Part shown: one piece after another, positions 33,298 to 41,912 of the stretch
How positions within the stretch are numbered: the stretch's first letter is position 1
Layout of the letters: each line of letters opens with the position of its first letter
Source: Pacificoceanicola sp048553275
GTDB lineage: Bacteria; Pseudomonadota; Alphaproteobacteria; Rhodobacterales; Rhodobacteraceae
DNA: 64,000 bases
Assembly (NCBI RefSeq): GCF_048553275.1
Contig: NZ_JBLZMW010000008.1
Coordinates: forward strand, 124,001-188,000
Direction: 5' to 3'
Notes under the pieces: model-generated
Told to the model about the DNA's origin: nothing
The model's input: only the letters and a program-made list of their open reading frames with translations
Database searches by the model: none
Made by a program: the position numbers and the translations under genes

Positions 33298-34305
33298 TTA
33301 CATCTCGGAGGCCGCTTGCAGCGGGCCGATGTTCACGTTGTCAGCATAGCTGTCCTGTGCTCCGTCGATGCTCCCGGCTTCGACGAACACATCCGCCACG
33401 CCTTTCATGAAGTCCTGCGCGCCGCCGCCGAGCCATTTTTCGGACAGTTGCTCTTCGACCGTGGGGAAGATGAAGGTCGAGATCGTGGCCATGGTGGCCT
33501 CCTCGTCCATGCCCGCATCCTTGGCGATCACCGGCAGCATCTCGGCGTGGTTGGCCTCATCGGCCCACATTGCGTTCGCCTTTGCCGTGACCGCGAGAAA
33601 TTTCGCCACGGTATCGCTGTTTTCCGCGACCCAGCCCGCCGGGCCAGATGTGACGTCGAAGACCAGAATGCCCAGGTCTTCCTTCTCCGCACCCGTCAGC
33701 AGCACGTTGCCATGCTCCTTCATGCGCCGCAGCGAGCCACCCCAGCCACAGGCCATGTCGACAGAGCCTTGCGCGATCGCGGCCGCGCCATCGGGCGGCG
33801 CCATGTCGACGATCTCCATTGAGCCGATATCGACACCGAAGTGCGACATCTGCTTGAGGAAGCCATAATGCGCGGCGGTGCCGAGCGGCACGGCGACCTT
33901 CTTGCCCGCCAGTTCTCCGGCGCTGTCCTTGTCGATCTCAAGGTCTTCGCGCACGACGCAATTGTCATTGTCGGAATAGCTCACCGCCACGTCGAGGATT
34001 TGCAGATCCTGCCCGGCGCTGGCCGCCACGACGAAGGGCGGGACCCCTTGCGAGACACTCAACTGCACGTCGCCCGAGGCCATCGCCGCGCTCATCGCGG
34101 TGCCGGTGTCAAAGCTGACCCAGGTCACCGGCATGCCCAGAGCCTCGTCGTACATGCCTTCGACCTTGGCAAATTCAAAGGGCATCGGCCATTCGAGGAA
34201 ATAGCCGACCGTCACACCGCCATGGCCCTCGGCCAAGGCCGCCTGGGTTCCCGCAAGCACGGCACATCCGGCCACGGCGCCTTTCAAAACTGTCTTGAAT
34301 GTCAT
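33298..34305 (-). CDS. tauA: Taurine-type ABC transporter substrate-binding protein
   Basis: A 335-residue periplasmic binding protein. The signal peptide has the hydrophobic stretch GAVAGCAVLAGTQAALA and the mature protein starts at EGHGGVTVGYFLEW. Landmarks of the TauA/SsuA fold are VSFDTGTAMSAAMASGDVQ, GVPPFVVAASAGQDLQI and GKKVAVPLGTAAHYGFL. The ATG at 34305 is followed by the signal peptide; the frame upstream of it is not supported. It is the first gene of the leftward operon and divergent from tpa over 371 bp. Taurine as the substrate is inferred. Confidence 0.85.
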   Translation of the reverse strand: MTFKTVLKGAVAGCAVLAGTQAALAEGHGGVTVGYFLEWPMPFEFAKVEGMYDEALGMPVTWVSFDTGTAMSAAMASGDVQLSVSQGVPPFVVAASAGQDLQILDVAVSYSDNDNCVVREDLEIDKDSAGELAGKKVAVPLGTAAHYGFLKQMSHFGVDIGSMEIVDMAPPDGAAAIAQGSVDMACGWGGSLRRMKEHGNVLLTGAEKEDLGILVFDVTSGPAGWVAENSDTVAKFLAVTAKANAMWADEANHAEMLPVIAKDAGMDEEATMATISTFIFPTVEEQLSEKWLGGGAQDFMKGVADVFVEAGSIDGAQDSYADNVNIGPLQAASEM

Positions 34306-34676
34306 GGAAATACTCCCCTGTTTTGCACCGGGAGGGCCCCGGTGCGCAGTCTGTTCAGGCAAGCCCCCGGCCCGCCCCTGATCCGGCGCCTTGCTGGCGC
34401 TCTGAGATGATCCGACCGGAAAACAGGCAACCGATCAATGATTTTCAGGCAGCCGCTGGGTAACCCGGACGCGATTCCGCCCTCTCCACGACAATCAACG
34501 GCTTGTTAAGCTCCTGAAAATCATTCATTTCCCTACCGACCGGCGCATATGCGCCGCCGATCACACCCCCATCTGGCCCTACAGGCGCAAAACAACTGGC
34601 CCTATCGGCTGCCCGCTTTTGTGGCTCATGTGCCCGCAACCCGCTATCATTGCCCCGGCCCACTCAGGAGGATCCC
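34306..34676. other. Divergent control region between tauA and tpa
   Basis: 371 bp without a gene. It must hold the promoters of tauABC (leftward) and tpa (rightward). The tpa half contains two direct repeats described separately, and a weak -10-like TATCAT at 34645-34650. An AGGAGG-type ribosome-binding site lies 5-10 nt before the tpa ATG. No regulator gene of the TauR type is present here, although it is commonly adjacent in relatives. Confidence 0.6.
34573..34605 (+). promoter_or_regulatory. TauR-like direct repeats upstream of tpa
   Basis: Two direct repeats CTGGCCCTAC (34573) and CTGGCCCTAT (34596), 23 bp apart, lie 72-104 bp upstream of the tpa start. TauR, a MocR-type regulator of taurine genes in Rhodobacter capsulatus, is known to use direct repeats of the type CTGGACYTAA. 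The match is 8 of 10 per repeat, in the expected position. TauR binding is inference. Confidence 0.5.
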
Positions 34677-36065
34677 ATGGACGGCACGCTTTCACAAAAT
34701 GACCTGAGCCACATCGTCGAGGCGGACAAAGCCCACGTGTGGCACCACCTTGTTCAGCACAAGGCTTTCGAAACCAAGGACCCCAACATCATCATCGAAG
34801 GCAAAGGCATGCGCGTCTGGAACCAGGCGGGCAAGGAACACCTCGATGCGGTCTCCGGCGGGGTCTGGACGGTCAACGTCGGCTATGGCCGCGAATCGAT
34901 TGCCAAGGCGGTCTATGACCAGCTGATGACGCTGAATTACTTCGCCGGCGCCGCCGGATCGGTGCCCGGGGCGCTTTTTGCCGAAAAACTGATCTCCAAA
35001 ATGGCGGGCCAAAGCCGCGTCTACTATTGCAACAGCGGCTCCGAGGCGAACGAGAAGGCCTTCAAAATGGTTCGCCAGATCGCGCACAAGCGCTATGGCG
35101 GCAAGAAGCACAAGATTCTCTACCGCGACCGCGATTATCACGGCACGACCATCGGCTGTCTCTCAGCGGGCGGGCAGGACGAGCGCAACGCCCAGTACGG
35201 CCCCTTCGCGCCCGGCTTCGTGCGCGTCCCGCACTGCCTTGAATACCGCGCTGCCGATCAGGGCGCACCAAGCGAGAATTATGGCGAATGGGCCGCCGAT
35301 CAGATCGAGCAGGTGATCCTGCGCGAAGGTCCGGACACCATCGGCGCGCTGTGCCTTGAACCGGTGACAGCAGGCGGCGGCGTCATCACACCCCCCGAAG
35401 GCTACTGGCAGAAGGTTCAGGCGATCTGCCGCAAGTACGACATCTTGTTGCACATCGACGAGGTGGTCTGCGGGCTCGGACGCACCGGCACATGGTTCGG
35501 CTATCAGCAGTACGGCATCGAGCCGGACATGGTGACCATGGCGAAGGGTGTTGCCTCCGGCTATGCCGCGATCGCCTGCCTCACCACCACCGAAGCGGTC
35601 TTCGATCTGTTCAAGGATGATGCAACAGATCCAATGAACTATTTCCGCGATATCTCCACTTTCGGCGGCTGCACGGCCGGTCCCGCCGCCGCGATGGAAA
35701 ACATGCGCATCATCGAGGATGAGGGGCTTCTGGAGAACACCAACGCCATGGGCGACTACATGCTTGGCCGTCTCGCCGAAATGCAGGACAAACACGCAAT
35801 CATCGGTCACGTGCGCGGCAAGGGGCTCTTCCTGGGGGCCGAACTGGTCACCGACCGTGATGCGAAAACCCCGGCTCCCGAAGCGCAGGTTCAGGCGGTT
35901 GTGGGGGATTGCATGGCGCAGGGTGTCATCATCGGCGCCACGAACCGGTCGGTTCCCGGCTACAACAACACCCTGTGTTTCAGCCCTGCGCTGATCGCCA
36001 CAAAGGATGACATCGATCAGATCCTGGACGCGGTCGATAGTGCCCTGACCCGGGTGTTCGGCTGA
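34677..36065 (+). CDS. tpa: Taurine-pyruvate aminotransferase
   Basis: A 462-residue class III PLP aminotransferase. Tpa transfers the amino group of taurine to pyruvate, giving sulfoacetaldehyde and alanine. Landmarks are YYCNSGSEANEKAFKM, DRDYHGTTIG, the PLP-binding aspartate in ILLHIDEVVCGLGRTG, and the Schiff-base lysine in VTMAKGVASGYAA. The ATG at 34677 follows AGGAGG; an earlier in-frame start adds nine unsupported residues. Divergence from a TauA-type transporter supports the substrate. The next enzyme, sulfoacetaldehyde acetyltransferase (Xsc), is not in the window. Other omega-amino acid substrates remain possible. Confidence 0.88.
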   Translation: MDGTLSQNDLSHIVEADKAHVWHHLVQHKAFETKDPNIIIEGKGMRVWNQAGKEHLDAVSGGVWTVNVGYGRESIAKAVYDQLMTLNYFAGAAGSVPGALFAEKLISKMAGQSRVYYCNSGSEANEKAFKMVRQIAHKRYGGKKHKILYRDRDYHGTTIGCLSAGGQDERNAQYGPFAPGFVRVPHCLEYRAADQGAPSENYGEWAADQIEQVILREGPDTIGALCLEPVTAGGGVITPPEGYWQKVQAICRKYDILLHIDEVVCGLGRTGTWFGYQQYGIEPDMVTMAKGVASGYAAIACLTTTEAVFDLFKDDATDPMNYFRDISTFGGCTAGPAAAMENMRIIEDEGLLENTNAMGDYMLGRLAEMQDKHAIIGHVRGKGLFLGAELVTDRDAKTPAPEAQVQAVVGDCMAQGVIIGATNRSVPGYNNTLCFSPALIATKDDIDQILDAVDSALTRVFG

Positions 36066-36069
36066 CACC

Positions 36070-36765
36070 ATGGACCATGTCCTGAACGAGCTCGGGCAAC
36101 CCGTCGGGTTGCCCGCAGAGGGAAGTTATCCCCGCCCGCGCCCGCCGCATGTGCCGCTTGCCGGCCACTACGTGACCCTCTCGCCCACACGAGAGCGCCA
36201 TGCGCAGGGGCTGCTGGATGCCTTCGCCGAGGATACGCGCGGCGCCGGCTGGACCTACCTGCCCGATGCACCATGGCAAACCCTCGGAGATGCCGAAGCC
36301 TTCTGCCGCCGGGCACAGGGCTCCGCCGATCCGATGTTCTACACCATCACCGACGACCATGGCATCATCGCAGGGTTCTGCTCTTTGCTACGGATTGACC
36401 CTGCGGTCGGGAGCATCGAGGCGGGCTTTATCCACTTCGCCCCGCGGCTGCAGAAGACCGCCGCCGCGACCGAAGCCATGGTCCTGCTCCTGCGCCACGC
36501 CTTCGACGACCTCGGCTATCGCCGCTTCGAATGGAAATGCGACGCGCTCAACGGCCCGTCCAAAGCCGCCGCCCAGAGGCTAGGATTCACCTACGAGGGC
36601 ACGTTCCGACAAGCAACGATTTACAAAGGCCGCAACCGCGACACCGCGTGGTTCTCGATCCTCGATGGCGAATGGCCCGCGCTGAACACCCGCTTCACCA
36701 ACTGGCTGCAAGCGACCAACTTCGACGCTTCGGGCAAACAGATTCGCCGCCTGCAAAACTGCTGA
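36070..36765 (+). CDS. RimJ/RimL-like GNAT acetyltransferase
   Basis: A 231-residue GNAT protein of the ribosomal-protein acetyltransferase type (GNAT_3). Landmarks are FCSLLRIDPAVGSIEAGFIHF, the acetyl-CoA loop region LQKTAAATEAMVLLLRHAF, and KAAAQRLGFTYEGTFRQATI. The ATG at 36070 lies 4 bp after the tpa stop, so it is co-transcribed with tpa. A direct role in taurine metabolism is not evident. These proteins often acetylate antibiotics, small molecules or N-termini. A palindromic repeat follows. Confidence 0.82.
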   Translation: MDHVLNELGQPVGLPAEGSYPRPRPPHVPLAGHYVTLSPTRERHAQGLLDAFAEDTRGAGWTYLPDAPWQTLGDAEAFCRRAQGSADPMFYTITDDHGIIAGFCSLLRIDPAVGSIEAGFIHFAPRLQKTAAATEAMVLLLRHAFDDLGYRRFEWKCDALNGPSKAAAQRLGFTYEGTFRQATIYKGRNRDTAWFSILDGEWPALNTRFTNWLQATNFDASGKQIRRLQNC

Positions 36766-36774
36766 CCACCCCCG

Positions 36775-36825
36775 CGTCTTTGGTCTGAAAATACCTCGGG
36801 GTTCGGGGCAGCGCCCCGCCGATGG
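36775..36825. repeat. Dispersed palindromic intergenic repeat, copy 3
   Basis: Layout: GTCTTTGGTCTGAAAATACC, then TCGGGGTT, then the hairpin CGGGGC / GCCCCG. It has the same order of elements as 17953-18002 and 28732-28785. It follows the acetyltransferase stop by 10 bp and precedes the convergent hup gene. Confidence 0.5.
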
Positions 36826-36935
36826 GACGGTGGGCGGGGCGATGTGCGGCGTAGCCGGACGAGCGCCGTCCCCGTCGCCAAAAGAGAAAGGGCCGCCCAA
36901 GGCGACCCTTTCAAAACCGTCAATCCAGACGCGGC

Positions 36936-37223
36936 TCAGCCGTTCACGCTGTCCTTCAGGGCCTTGGCAATGGTCATCTTGACCTGCTTGTCGGCTTCCT
37001 TCTTGAACTGCTCACCGGTCGCGGGGTTGCGGACCATGCGCTCGGGACGCTCGCGGCAATAGATCTTGCCAACGCCCGGCAGGGTCACGGCGCCACCGCC
37101 CGACACTTCGGAGGTGATGATCTCGACGATCGCGTCCAAAGCCGCACCCGCGGTCTTCTTGTCGCTGTCCATCTTTTCCGCCAGTGCAGCGACCAGCTGG
37201 GTTTTCGTCATCGGCTTGGACAT
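36936..37223 (-). CDS. hup: HU-family DNA-binding protein
   Basis: A 95-residue histone-like protein with the HU/IHF fold. The N-terminal helix pair starts MTKTQLVAALAEKM and the beta-arm region contains GVGKIYCRERPERMVRNPATG. The arm carries the usual RNPATG tip. It compacts and bends DNA without strong sequence preference. The ATG at 37223 has an AAGGAGAT site ahead of it. On the minus strand an AT-rich TATATAC sequence lies about 50 bp upstream and may be its -10 box. Confidence 0.93.
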   Translation of the reverse strand: MSKPMTKTQLVAALAEKMDSDKKTAGAALDAIVEIITSEVSGGGAVTLPGVGKIYCRERPERMVRNPATGEQFKKEADKQVKMTIAKALKDSVNG

Positions 37224-37354
37224 TGTTTTATATCTCCTTCACTGCCCATCCATGGGGCCTCTGTGCTGCATTAAAACCGTATATAGCGGGCAAACACAAC
37301 TGCTAGCGTCTCAAAACCCATATTTTACTGCGGTTTCGCGTGCTTTTCTCAACG

Positions 37355-38839
37355 TCAAAGAAAGGCTGTTTCCTCGAAAGAGCGCAATTTCCGGCTGTGA
37401 ATACGCTCCAACGGCATTTTCGACAGGGTTTCCATCGCGCGAATCCCGATCCGAAGGTGACGAGTCACCTGCGTTTGATAGAATTCCGATGCCATGCCGG
37501 GAAGCTTCAACTCGCCATGCAGCGGCTTGTCGCTCACGCACAGCAGCGTTCCATAAGGCACACGGAACCGGAATCCATTCGCGGCGATCGTGGCGCTTTC
37601 CATGTCGAGCGCAATGGCACGGCTCTGGCTCAGCCGCTGCACCGGACCGGAATGATCGCGCAGCTCCCAGTTGCGATTGTCGACACTGGCCACGGTCCCC
37701 GTCCGCATCACCCGCTTGAGATCGTATCCCTCAAGCTCTGTCTCCTTCTCCACCGCTTCTTCAAGGGCGATCTGGATCTCCGCCAGCGCAGGGATCGGAA
37801 CCCAGACCGGCAGATCATCGTCCAGCACCTTGTCTTCGCGCAGGTAGGCATGGGCCAGGACGAAATCCCCCAGGCTTTGCGAATTGCGCAACCCGGCGCA
37901 GTGGCCCACCATCAACCAGGCATGCGGGCGCAGCACGGCGATGTGGTCCGTCGCAGTCTTCGCGTTCGACGGGCCGACCCCGATATTGACCAGCGTGATA
38001 CCGGCCCCGTCCGACTTTTTCAGGTGATAGGTCGGCATCTGCGGCATGCGCGGCGCTTCGGTCAGCACGCCGTCCGGCGTCGTGATCTCCGTGTTTCCCG
38101 TGCTGACAAAGCTCGTATAGCCGCTGTCCGGATCGGCCAGCATGGCGCGGGCATAGGCCTCGAATTCGCTGACATAGAACTGGTAGTTTGTGAACAGAAC
38201 ATGGTTCTGGAAATGCCCGGGCGCCGTGGCCGTGTAGTGCGCCAGCCGCGCCAGGGAATAATCCACCCGCTGGGCTGTAAATGGCGCCAGCGGCAAAGTT
38301 CCGTCGTCACGCGGCGCGGCCACACCGTTGACGATGTCGTCATTGGTGCTGGCCAGATCCGGCACATCGAAGACATCGCGCAGGATGAACTCTGCAGCGC
38401 CTTCCTGCGGCACAGTCACATCGGGAAAATTGGCCACGGCAAAATGCACCGGCATGGGCGTATCGGACAGCCCCACCTGCACACTGACCCCGTGATTGCC
38501 GATCAGCAGGCCGATTTGCTGTTCCAGGTAGTGCCGGAACATGCGCGGCCGCGTCACCGTCGTGGCATAGCTGCCCGGCGCCGTCACATGGCCAAAGCTG
38601 AGGCGGCTGTCGACCTTGGCAAAGCTTGTCGTGGTGATGCGGATTTCCGGGTAGTAGGCACGGATCCGCACCCCCGGATGACCCTCGGACATGGCCTTGA
38701 GAAAGCGATCGCGCAGGAAGCGCGCCGCATCGTCATAAAGCGTACAAAGTCGCTCGACCGCCGGGCGCGGATCGTCAAAGCTCTCGAAGCCGGGCGCATC
38801 CGGCACCACCAGCTCCAACCCCGATGTCTGATCCTGCAT
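37355..38839 (-). CDS. amn: AMP nucleosidase
   Basis: A 494-residue enzyme that cleaves AMP to adenine and ribose 5-phosphate. The N-terminal domain contains RPRMFRHYLEQQIGLL and the C-terminal nucleoside-phosphorylase-like domain contains LVNIGVGPSNAKTATDHIAVLRP and the ALDMESATIAANG substrate-binding motif. The length is normal. The ATG at 38839 follows GGAG; a TTG four codons upstream overlaps that site. It is divergent from the aldolase-like gene across 144 bp. It is an uncommon but typical purine-salvage gene in Rhodobacteraceae. Confidence 0.93.
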   Translation of the reverse strand: MQDQTSGLELVVPDAPGFESFDDPRPAVERLCTLYDDAARFLRDRFLKAMSEGHPGVRIRAYYPEIRITTTSFAKVDSRLSFGHVTAPGSYATTVTRPRMFRHYLEQQIGLLIGNHGVSVQVGLSDTPMPVHFAVANFPDVTVPQEGAAEFILRDVFDVPDLASTNDDIVNGVAAPRDDGTLPLAPFTAQRVDYSLARLAHYTATAPGHFQNHVLFTNYQFYVSEFEAYARAMLADPDSGYTSFVSTGNTEITTPDGVLTEAPRMPQMPTYHLKKSDGAGITLVNIGVGPSNAKTATDHIAVLRPHAWLMVGHCAGLRNSQSLGDFVLAHAYLREDKVLDDDLPVWVPIPALAEIQIALEEAVEKETELEGYDLKRVMRTGTVASVDNRNWELRDHSGPVQRLSQSRAIALDMESATIAANGFRFRVPYGTLLCVSDKPLHGELKLPGMASEFYQTQVTRHLRIGIRAMETLSKMPLERIHSRKLRSFEETAFL

Positions 38840-38983
38840 GACGGCCTCCAAGCTTGATTTGCGGCATAAGGTGACAGCTTGTCATTGGGCCTGCAAGGTG
38901 GCCAATTGGTCACATAAACTGACCTTCCAAAATTGACATCCCGCGCCGGCGCTGTCTCTATGGCGGTAAAACAGGAGGCCCCC

Positions 38984-39742
38984 ATGAACGCACCGAACCC
39001 CATCGCCAATATCGACTTCTGGGAAGAGCGCTGCGATCTTGCCGCCGCTTTCCGCTGGACCGCCCGGATGAACATGCACGAGGGCGTGGCCAACCATTTC
39101 AGCCTGTCCGTGAACGATGACGGCACGAAATTCCTGATCAATCCGAACCTCAAGCATTTCTCGCGGGTGCGCGCCTCCGACCTGCTGCTGATGGACGCCA
39201 ATGATCCCGAAAGCATGAACCGCCCGGACGCGCCGGATCCGACGGCCTGGGGCCTGCATGGCGGTCTGCACCGCGCCTGCGCCCATGCCCGCTGCGCCAT
39301 GCATGTGCATTCGATCCATGCCACGGTTCTGGCGACGCTGAAGGACAAACGGCTGCCGCCCGTGGATCAGAACTGCGCCATGTTCTTCAACCGCACGGTC
39401 ATCGACGAGGGCTATGGCGGGCTGGCCTTCGAGGACGAAGGCGCGCGCTGCGCCGCGCTCTTTGACGATCCGAAGAAGAAAGTGATGGTCATGGGCAATC
39501 ACGGCGTCATGGTCATCGGCGACAGCGTGGCGGACACGTTCAATCGCCTGTATTACTTCGAGCGCGCCGCCGAGACCTACATCCGCGCCCTGCAAACCGG
39601 CCAGCCGCTTGATGTGCTTTCGGATGAAGTGGCGGAAAAGACCGCGCAGGAAATCGAGGACTATCCGGTCCCGCAGGAGGCCCGTTTCCTCGAAGAACTG
39701 CGCCTGATCCTGGACGAAGAGGGCGACAGCTACGCGTCCTGA
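38984..39742 (+). CDS. Class II aldolase/adducin-family protein
   Basis: A 252-residue protein of the class II aldolase fold. Zinc-binding histidines appear in MHVHSIHATVLATL (residues about 105-118) and in MGNHGVMVIGDSVADT near residue 165. Members include L-fuculose-1-phosphate aldolases and many uncharacterised decarboxylases or hydrolases. The catalytic substrate cannot be read. The ATG at 38984 follows AGGAGG. It is convergent with the lytic transglycosylase gene and divergent from amn. Confidence 0.82.
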   Translation: MNAPNPIANIDFWEERCDLAAAFRWTARMNMHEGVANHFSLSVNDDGTKFLINPNLKHFSRVRASDLLLMDANDPESMNRPDAPDPTAWGLHGGLHRACAHARCAMHVHSIHATVLATLKDKRLPPVDQNCAMFFNRTVIDEGYGGLAFEDEGARCAALFDDPKKKVMVMGNHGVMVIGDSVADTFNRLYYFERAAETYIRALQTGQPLDVLSDEVAEKTAQEIEDYPVPQEARFLEELRLILDEEGDSYAS

Positions 39743-39766
39743 GCGTGGCTTGCGGCCAGAGTGGGC

Positions 39767-40234
39767 TCAGCGCAGGCCGGTTTCTTCCAGAAGCCCCTTG
39801 CGCTTGGCCTCGTAATAGTAGCCGCGCGCGTACCAGCCGATGGCCGCGTCCTGATCGCCCCCCGCGACAAGATAGGCACCCCTGAGGTACTTCAGCGCGT
39901 ACTTCAGGTTCACTTCCGCCTCCAGCAGCTCCTCGTTGGAGCCGTCGAACCCCATACCGCGCGCGGTCTGCGGCAGGATCTGGAACAGGCCCCAATATGG
40001 GCCGTTGCGCGCCCAGGGCCGGTGCGTGCTTTCGCGGATCGCCAGCCGGTGCACCAGCGCGCGCGGCAAGGCATAGTGGTCTGCCCATCTGTTGATCTGC
40101 GCGCGCAGTTGCGGGGTTTCGTTCGGGTAGAGCGGCGGACTAAAGGCCATCGCGGGAGACGGCGCCTCCTTGGGGGCCGCGCAGGCGATAGGCAGACTTG
40201 CAAGGCAGAGCAGAAACGCGCGTCGGGCAAGCAT
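39767..40234 (-). CDS. Lytic transglycosylase-type lipoprotein
   Basis: A 155-residue SLT-domain protein. The N-terminus reads MLARRAFLLCLASLPIACAAP, a lipobox with Cys18. This favours the ATG at 40234 over an upstream start at 40387 that would give a 51-residue hydrophilic leader. The catalytic glutamate is in LAIRESTHRPWARN, followed by GLFQILPQTARGMGF, the canonical SLT motifs. It cleaves peptidoglycan glycan strands with formation of 1,6-anhydro ends. The protein is minimal in length, with no carbohydrate-binding domain. Confidence 0.85.
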   Translation of the reverse strand: MLARRAFLLCLASLPIACAAPKEAPSPAMAFSPPLYPNETPQLRAQINRWADHYALPRALVHRLAIRESTHRPWARNGPYWGLFQILPQTARGMGFDGSNEELLEAEVNLKYALKYLRGAYLVAGGDQDAAIGWYARGYYYEAKRKGLLEETGLR

Positions 40235-40385
40235 CGAGGACAACTCCGGAGAACCAACGCTGATGTCTCTACGCGAGCGCAGGCGTCCGGGCGAGTCCCC
40301 TGAAAAGCCGTCGGCAAAGCCCCGCGCATCGCCGCTTCCCTGTACATCATCTTGCATCGCTGCGGGATCGCGATAGGTATGCGTC

Positions 40386-41261
40386 ATGACCGGAACATTA
40401 CTCTCTCTTGGGCATGGTTACTGCGCCCGCGCTCTCGCCGCCCGGCTCCTGCCGCAAGGCTGGACGATCCGCGGCACCACGCGATCTTTGGACAAGGCCG
40501 AGGCGTTGCAGGCGGAAGGCGTGACGCCCGTGCTCTGGGACAAGGCGGCGGTGACCGACGCGCTCCACGGCGCAACCCACCTGCTGATTTCTGCCGCGCC
40601 GGACGAGGATGGCGATCCCGCCCTGCGCCTGCTGGGCGCGGCCCTGGAACGGGCGGCGCCGGATCTGCACTGGGCCGGGTATCTGTCCACCACCGGCGTC
40701 TACGGCGACCATGACGGCGCGTGGATCGATGAGAGCACGCCGCTGGAGCCGACAACGAAACGCGGCAAGGCCCGTGTCACCGCCGAAGCCGCCTGGGGCG
40801 CGATCCCGGGTCTGCCACTGCATGTCTTCCGCCTTGCCGGGATCTACGGCCCCGGGCGCGGTCCTTTCTCGAAGGTGCGCAACGGCACGGCGCGGCGCAT
40901 CATCAAACCCGGACAGGTGTTCAGCCGGATCCATGTCGACGACATCGCGCAGTGTCTCGAAGCGTCGATCAAGGCCCCGAACCCCGGCGCGGCCTATAAC
41001 CTTTGCGATGATGACCCGGCGCCGCCGCAGGATGTCATCGCCTATGCCGCCGAATTGCTCGGCCTTCCCGTCCCGCCGGAGATTCCATTCGATGAAGCGG
41101 AACTTTCCCCGATGGCGCGCAGTTTTTATTCGGAAAGCAAGCGTGTCTCCAACACCCGCATCAAGCATGAGCTTGGCGTCGCGCTGTACCACCCGGATTA
41201 TCGCAGCGGACTGAGAGCGCTATTGGATGAGCAAGGTCACCACACTGACAAACCCTCCTGA
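40386..41261 (+). CDS. NAD-dependent epimerase/dehydratase-like SDR protein
   Basis: A 291-residue extended-SDR-like Rossmann protein. The N-terminal nucleotide loop is atypical (LSLGHGYCARALAARL). The active-site region is YLSTTGVYGDHDG and the RLAGIYGPGRGPF motif is typical of the YeeZ-like group. The expected catalytic Tyr-x3-Lys is not obvious, so it may be a non-catalytic or specialised member. It starts next to the alternative start of the divergent transglycosylase gene and overlaps exoD by 35 bp at its end. The substrate is unknown. Confidence 0.82.
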   Translation: MTGTLLSLGHGYCARALAARLLPQGWTIRGTTRSLDKAEALQAEGVTPVLWDKAAVTDALHGATHLLISAAPDEDGDPALRLLGAALERAAPDLHWAGYLSTTGVYGDHDGAWIDESTPLEPTTKRGKARVTAEAAWGAIPGLPLHVFRLAGIYGPGRGPFSKVRNGTARRIIKPGQVFSRIHVDDIAQCLEASIKAPNPGAAYNLCDDDPAPPQDVIAYAAELLGLPVPPEIPFDEAELSPMARSFYSESKRVSNTRIKHELGVALYHPDYRSGLRALLDEQGHHTDKPS

Positions 41262-41904
41262 CATCCCCGAGGAAGACACAGGCCCGACAAGCCTGTGTGA
41301 CGTGCTGGACCGGGTCGAACCGCGCGATGGCGAAGACGCTGTCTCCGTGGAAACCATGCTCGAACGCATCGGGACAAGCTCCTTCCCGGCCATCATGCTT
41401 GCCCCGGCTGTGCTGCTCGTCTCGCCGGTGTCCGGCATTCCGACCGTGCCGACATTCGGGGGGCTCATCATGGTGATTGTCGCCCTGCAGGCGCTCTTCG
41501 GGCGCAAGCATCTTTGGCTGCCCGGGTTCCTGACCCGTCGCAAGATAAAGGCCGGAAAACTGCAACGCGGTGTCGATTGGCTGCGCAAACCGGCGGCGTG
41601 GATGGACAGGCATAGCCATGGACGCCTGTGCTTCCTGACGCGCAAACCCTTGAAATGGCTTGCCTACGTCGCAACCATTGCGATTGCCGTGTCGTGGCCG
41701 GTGTTGGAAATCCTACCGTTTGTCACCTCTTTTGGTGCCGGGGCCATTGCGATGATCATGTTCGGCATGATGACCCGCGACGGCGCCTACGTGGTCGCAG
41801 GCTACGTTCAGGGCACCGCACTGTACCTGATCGTTCTCGCCCTGTGGGGCGGCCTGCTTGGCAGCGGCCTGGGAACCAGCGTCAGCAGCTTCTTCGGTTT
41901 CTGA
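41227..41904 (+). CDS. ExoD-family membrane protein
   Basis: A 225-residue protein with about four to five helices. It matches the exopolysaccharide synthesis ExoD family. Landmarks are SLCDVLDRVEPRDGEDAVSV, FPAIMLAPAVLLVSPVSGIPTVPT and a conserved FLTRKPLKWLAY. ExoD was linked to exopolysaccharide and alkali tolerance in rhizobia; its biochemistry is unclear. The ATG at 41227 lies within the last codons of the epimerase gene, so the two are coupled. It converges on dxs with an 8-bp gap. Confidence 0.86.
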   Translation: MSKVTTLTNPPDIPEEDTGPTSLCDVLDRVEPRDGEDAVSVETMLERIGTSSFPAIMLAPAVLLVSPVSGIPTVPTFGGLIMVIVALQALFGRKHLWLPGFLTRRKIKAGKLQRGVDWLRKPAAWMDRHSHGRLCFLTRKPLKWLAYVATIAIAVSWPVLEILPFVTSFGAGAIAMIMFGMMTRDGAYVVAGYVQGTALYLIVLALWGGLLGSGLGTSVSSFFGF

Positions 41905-41912
41905 GCGCCAAT

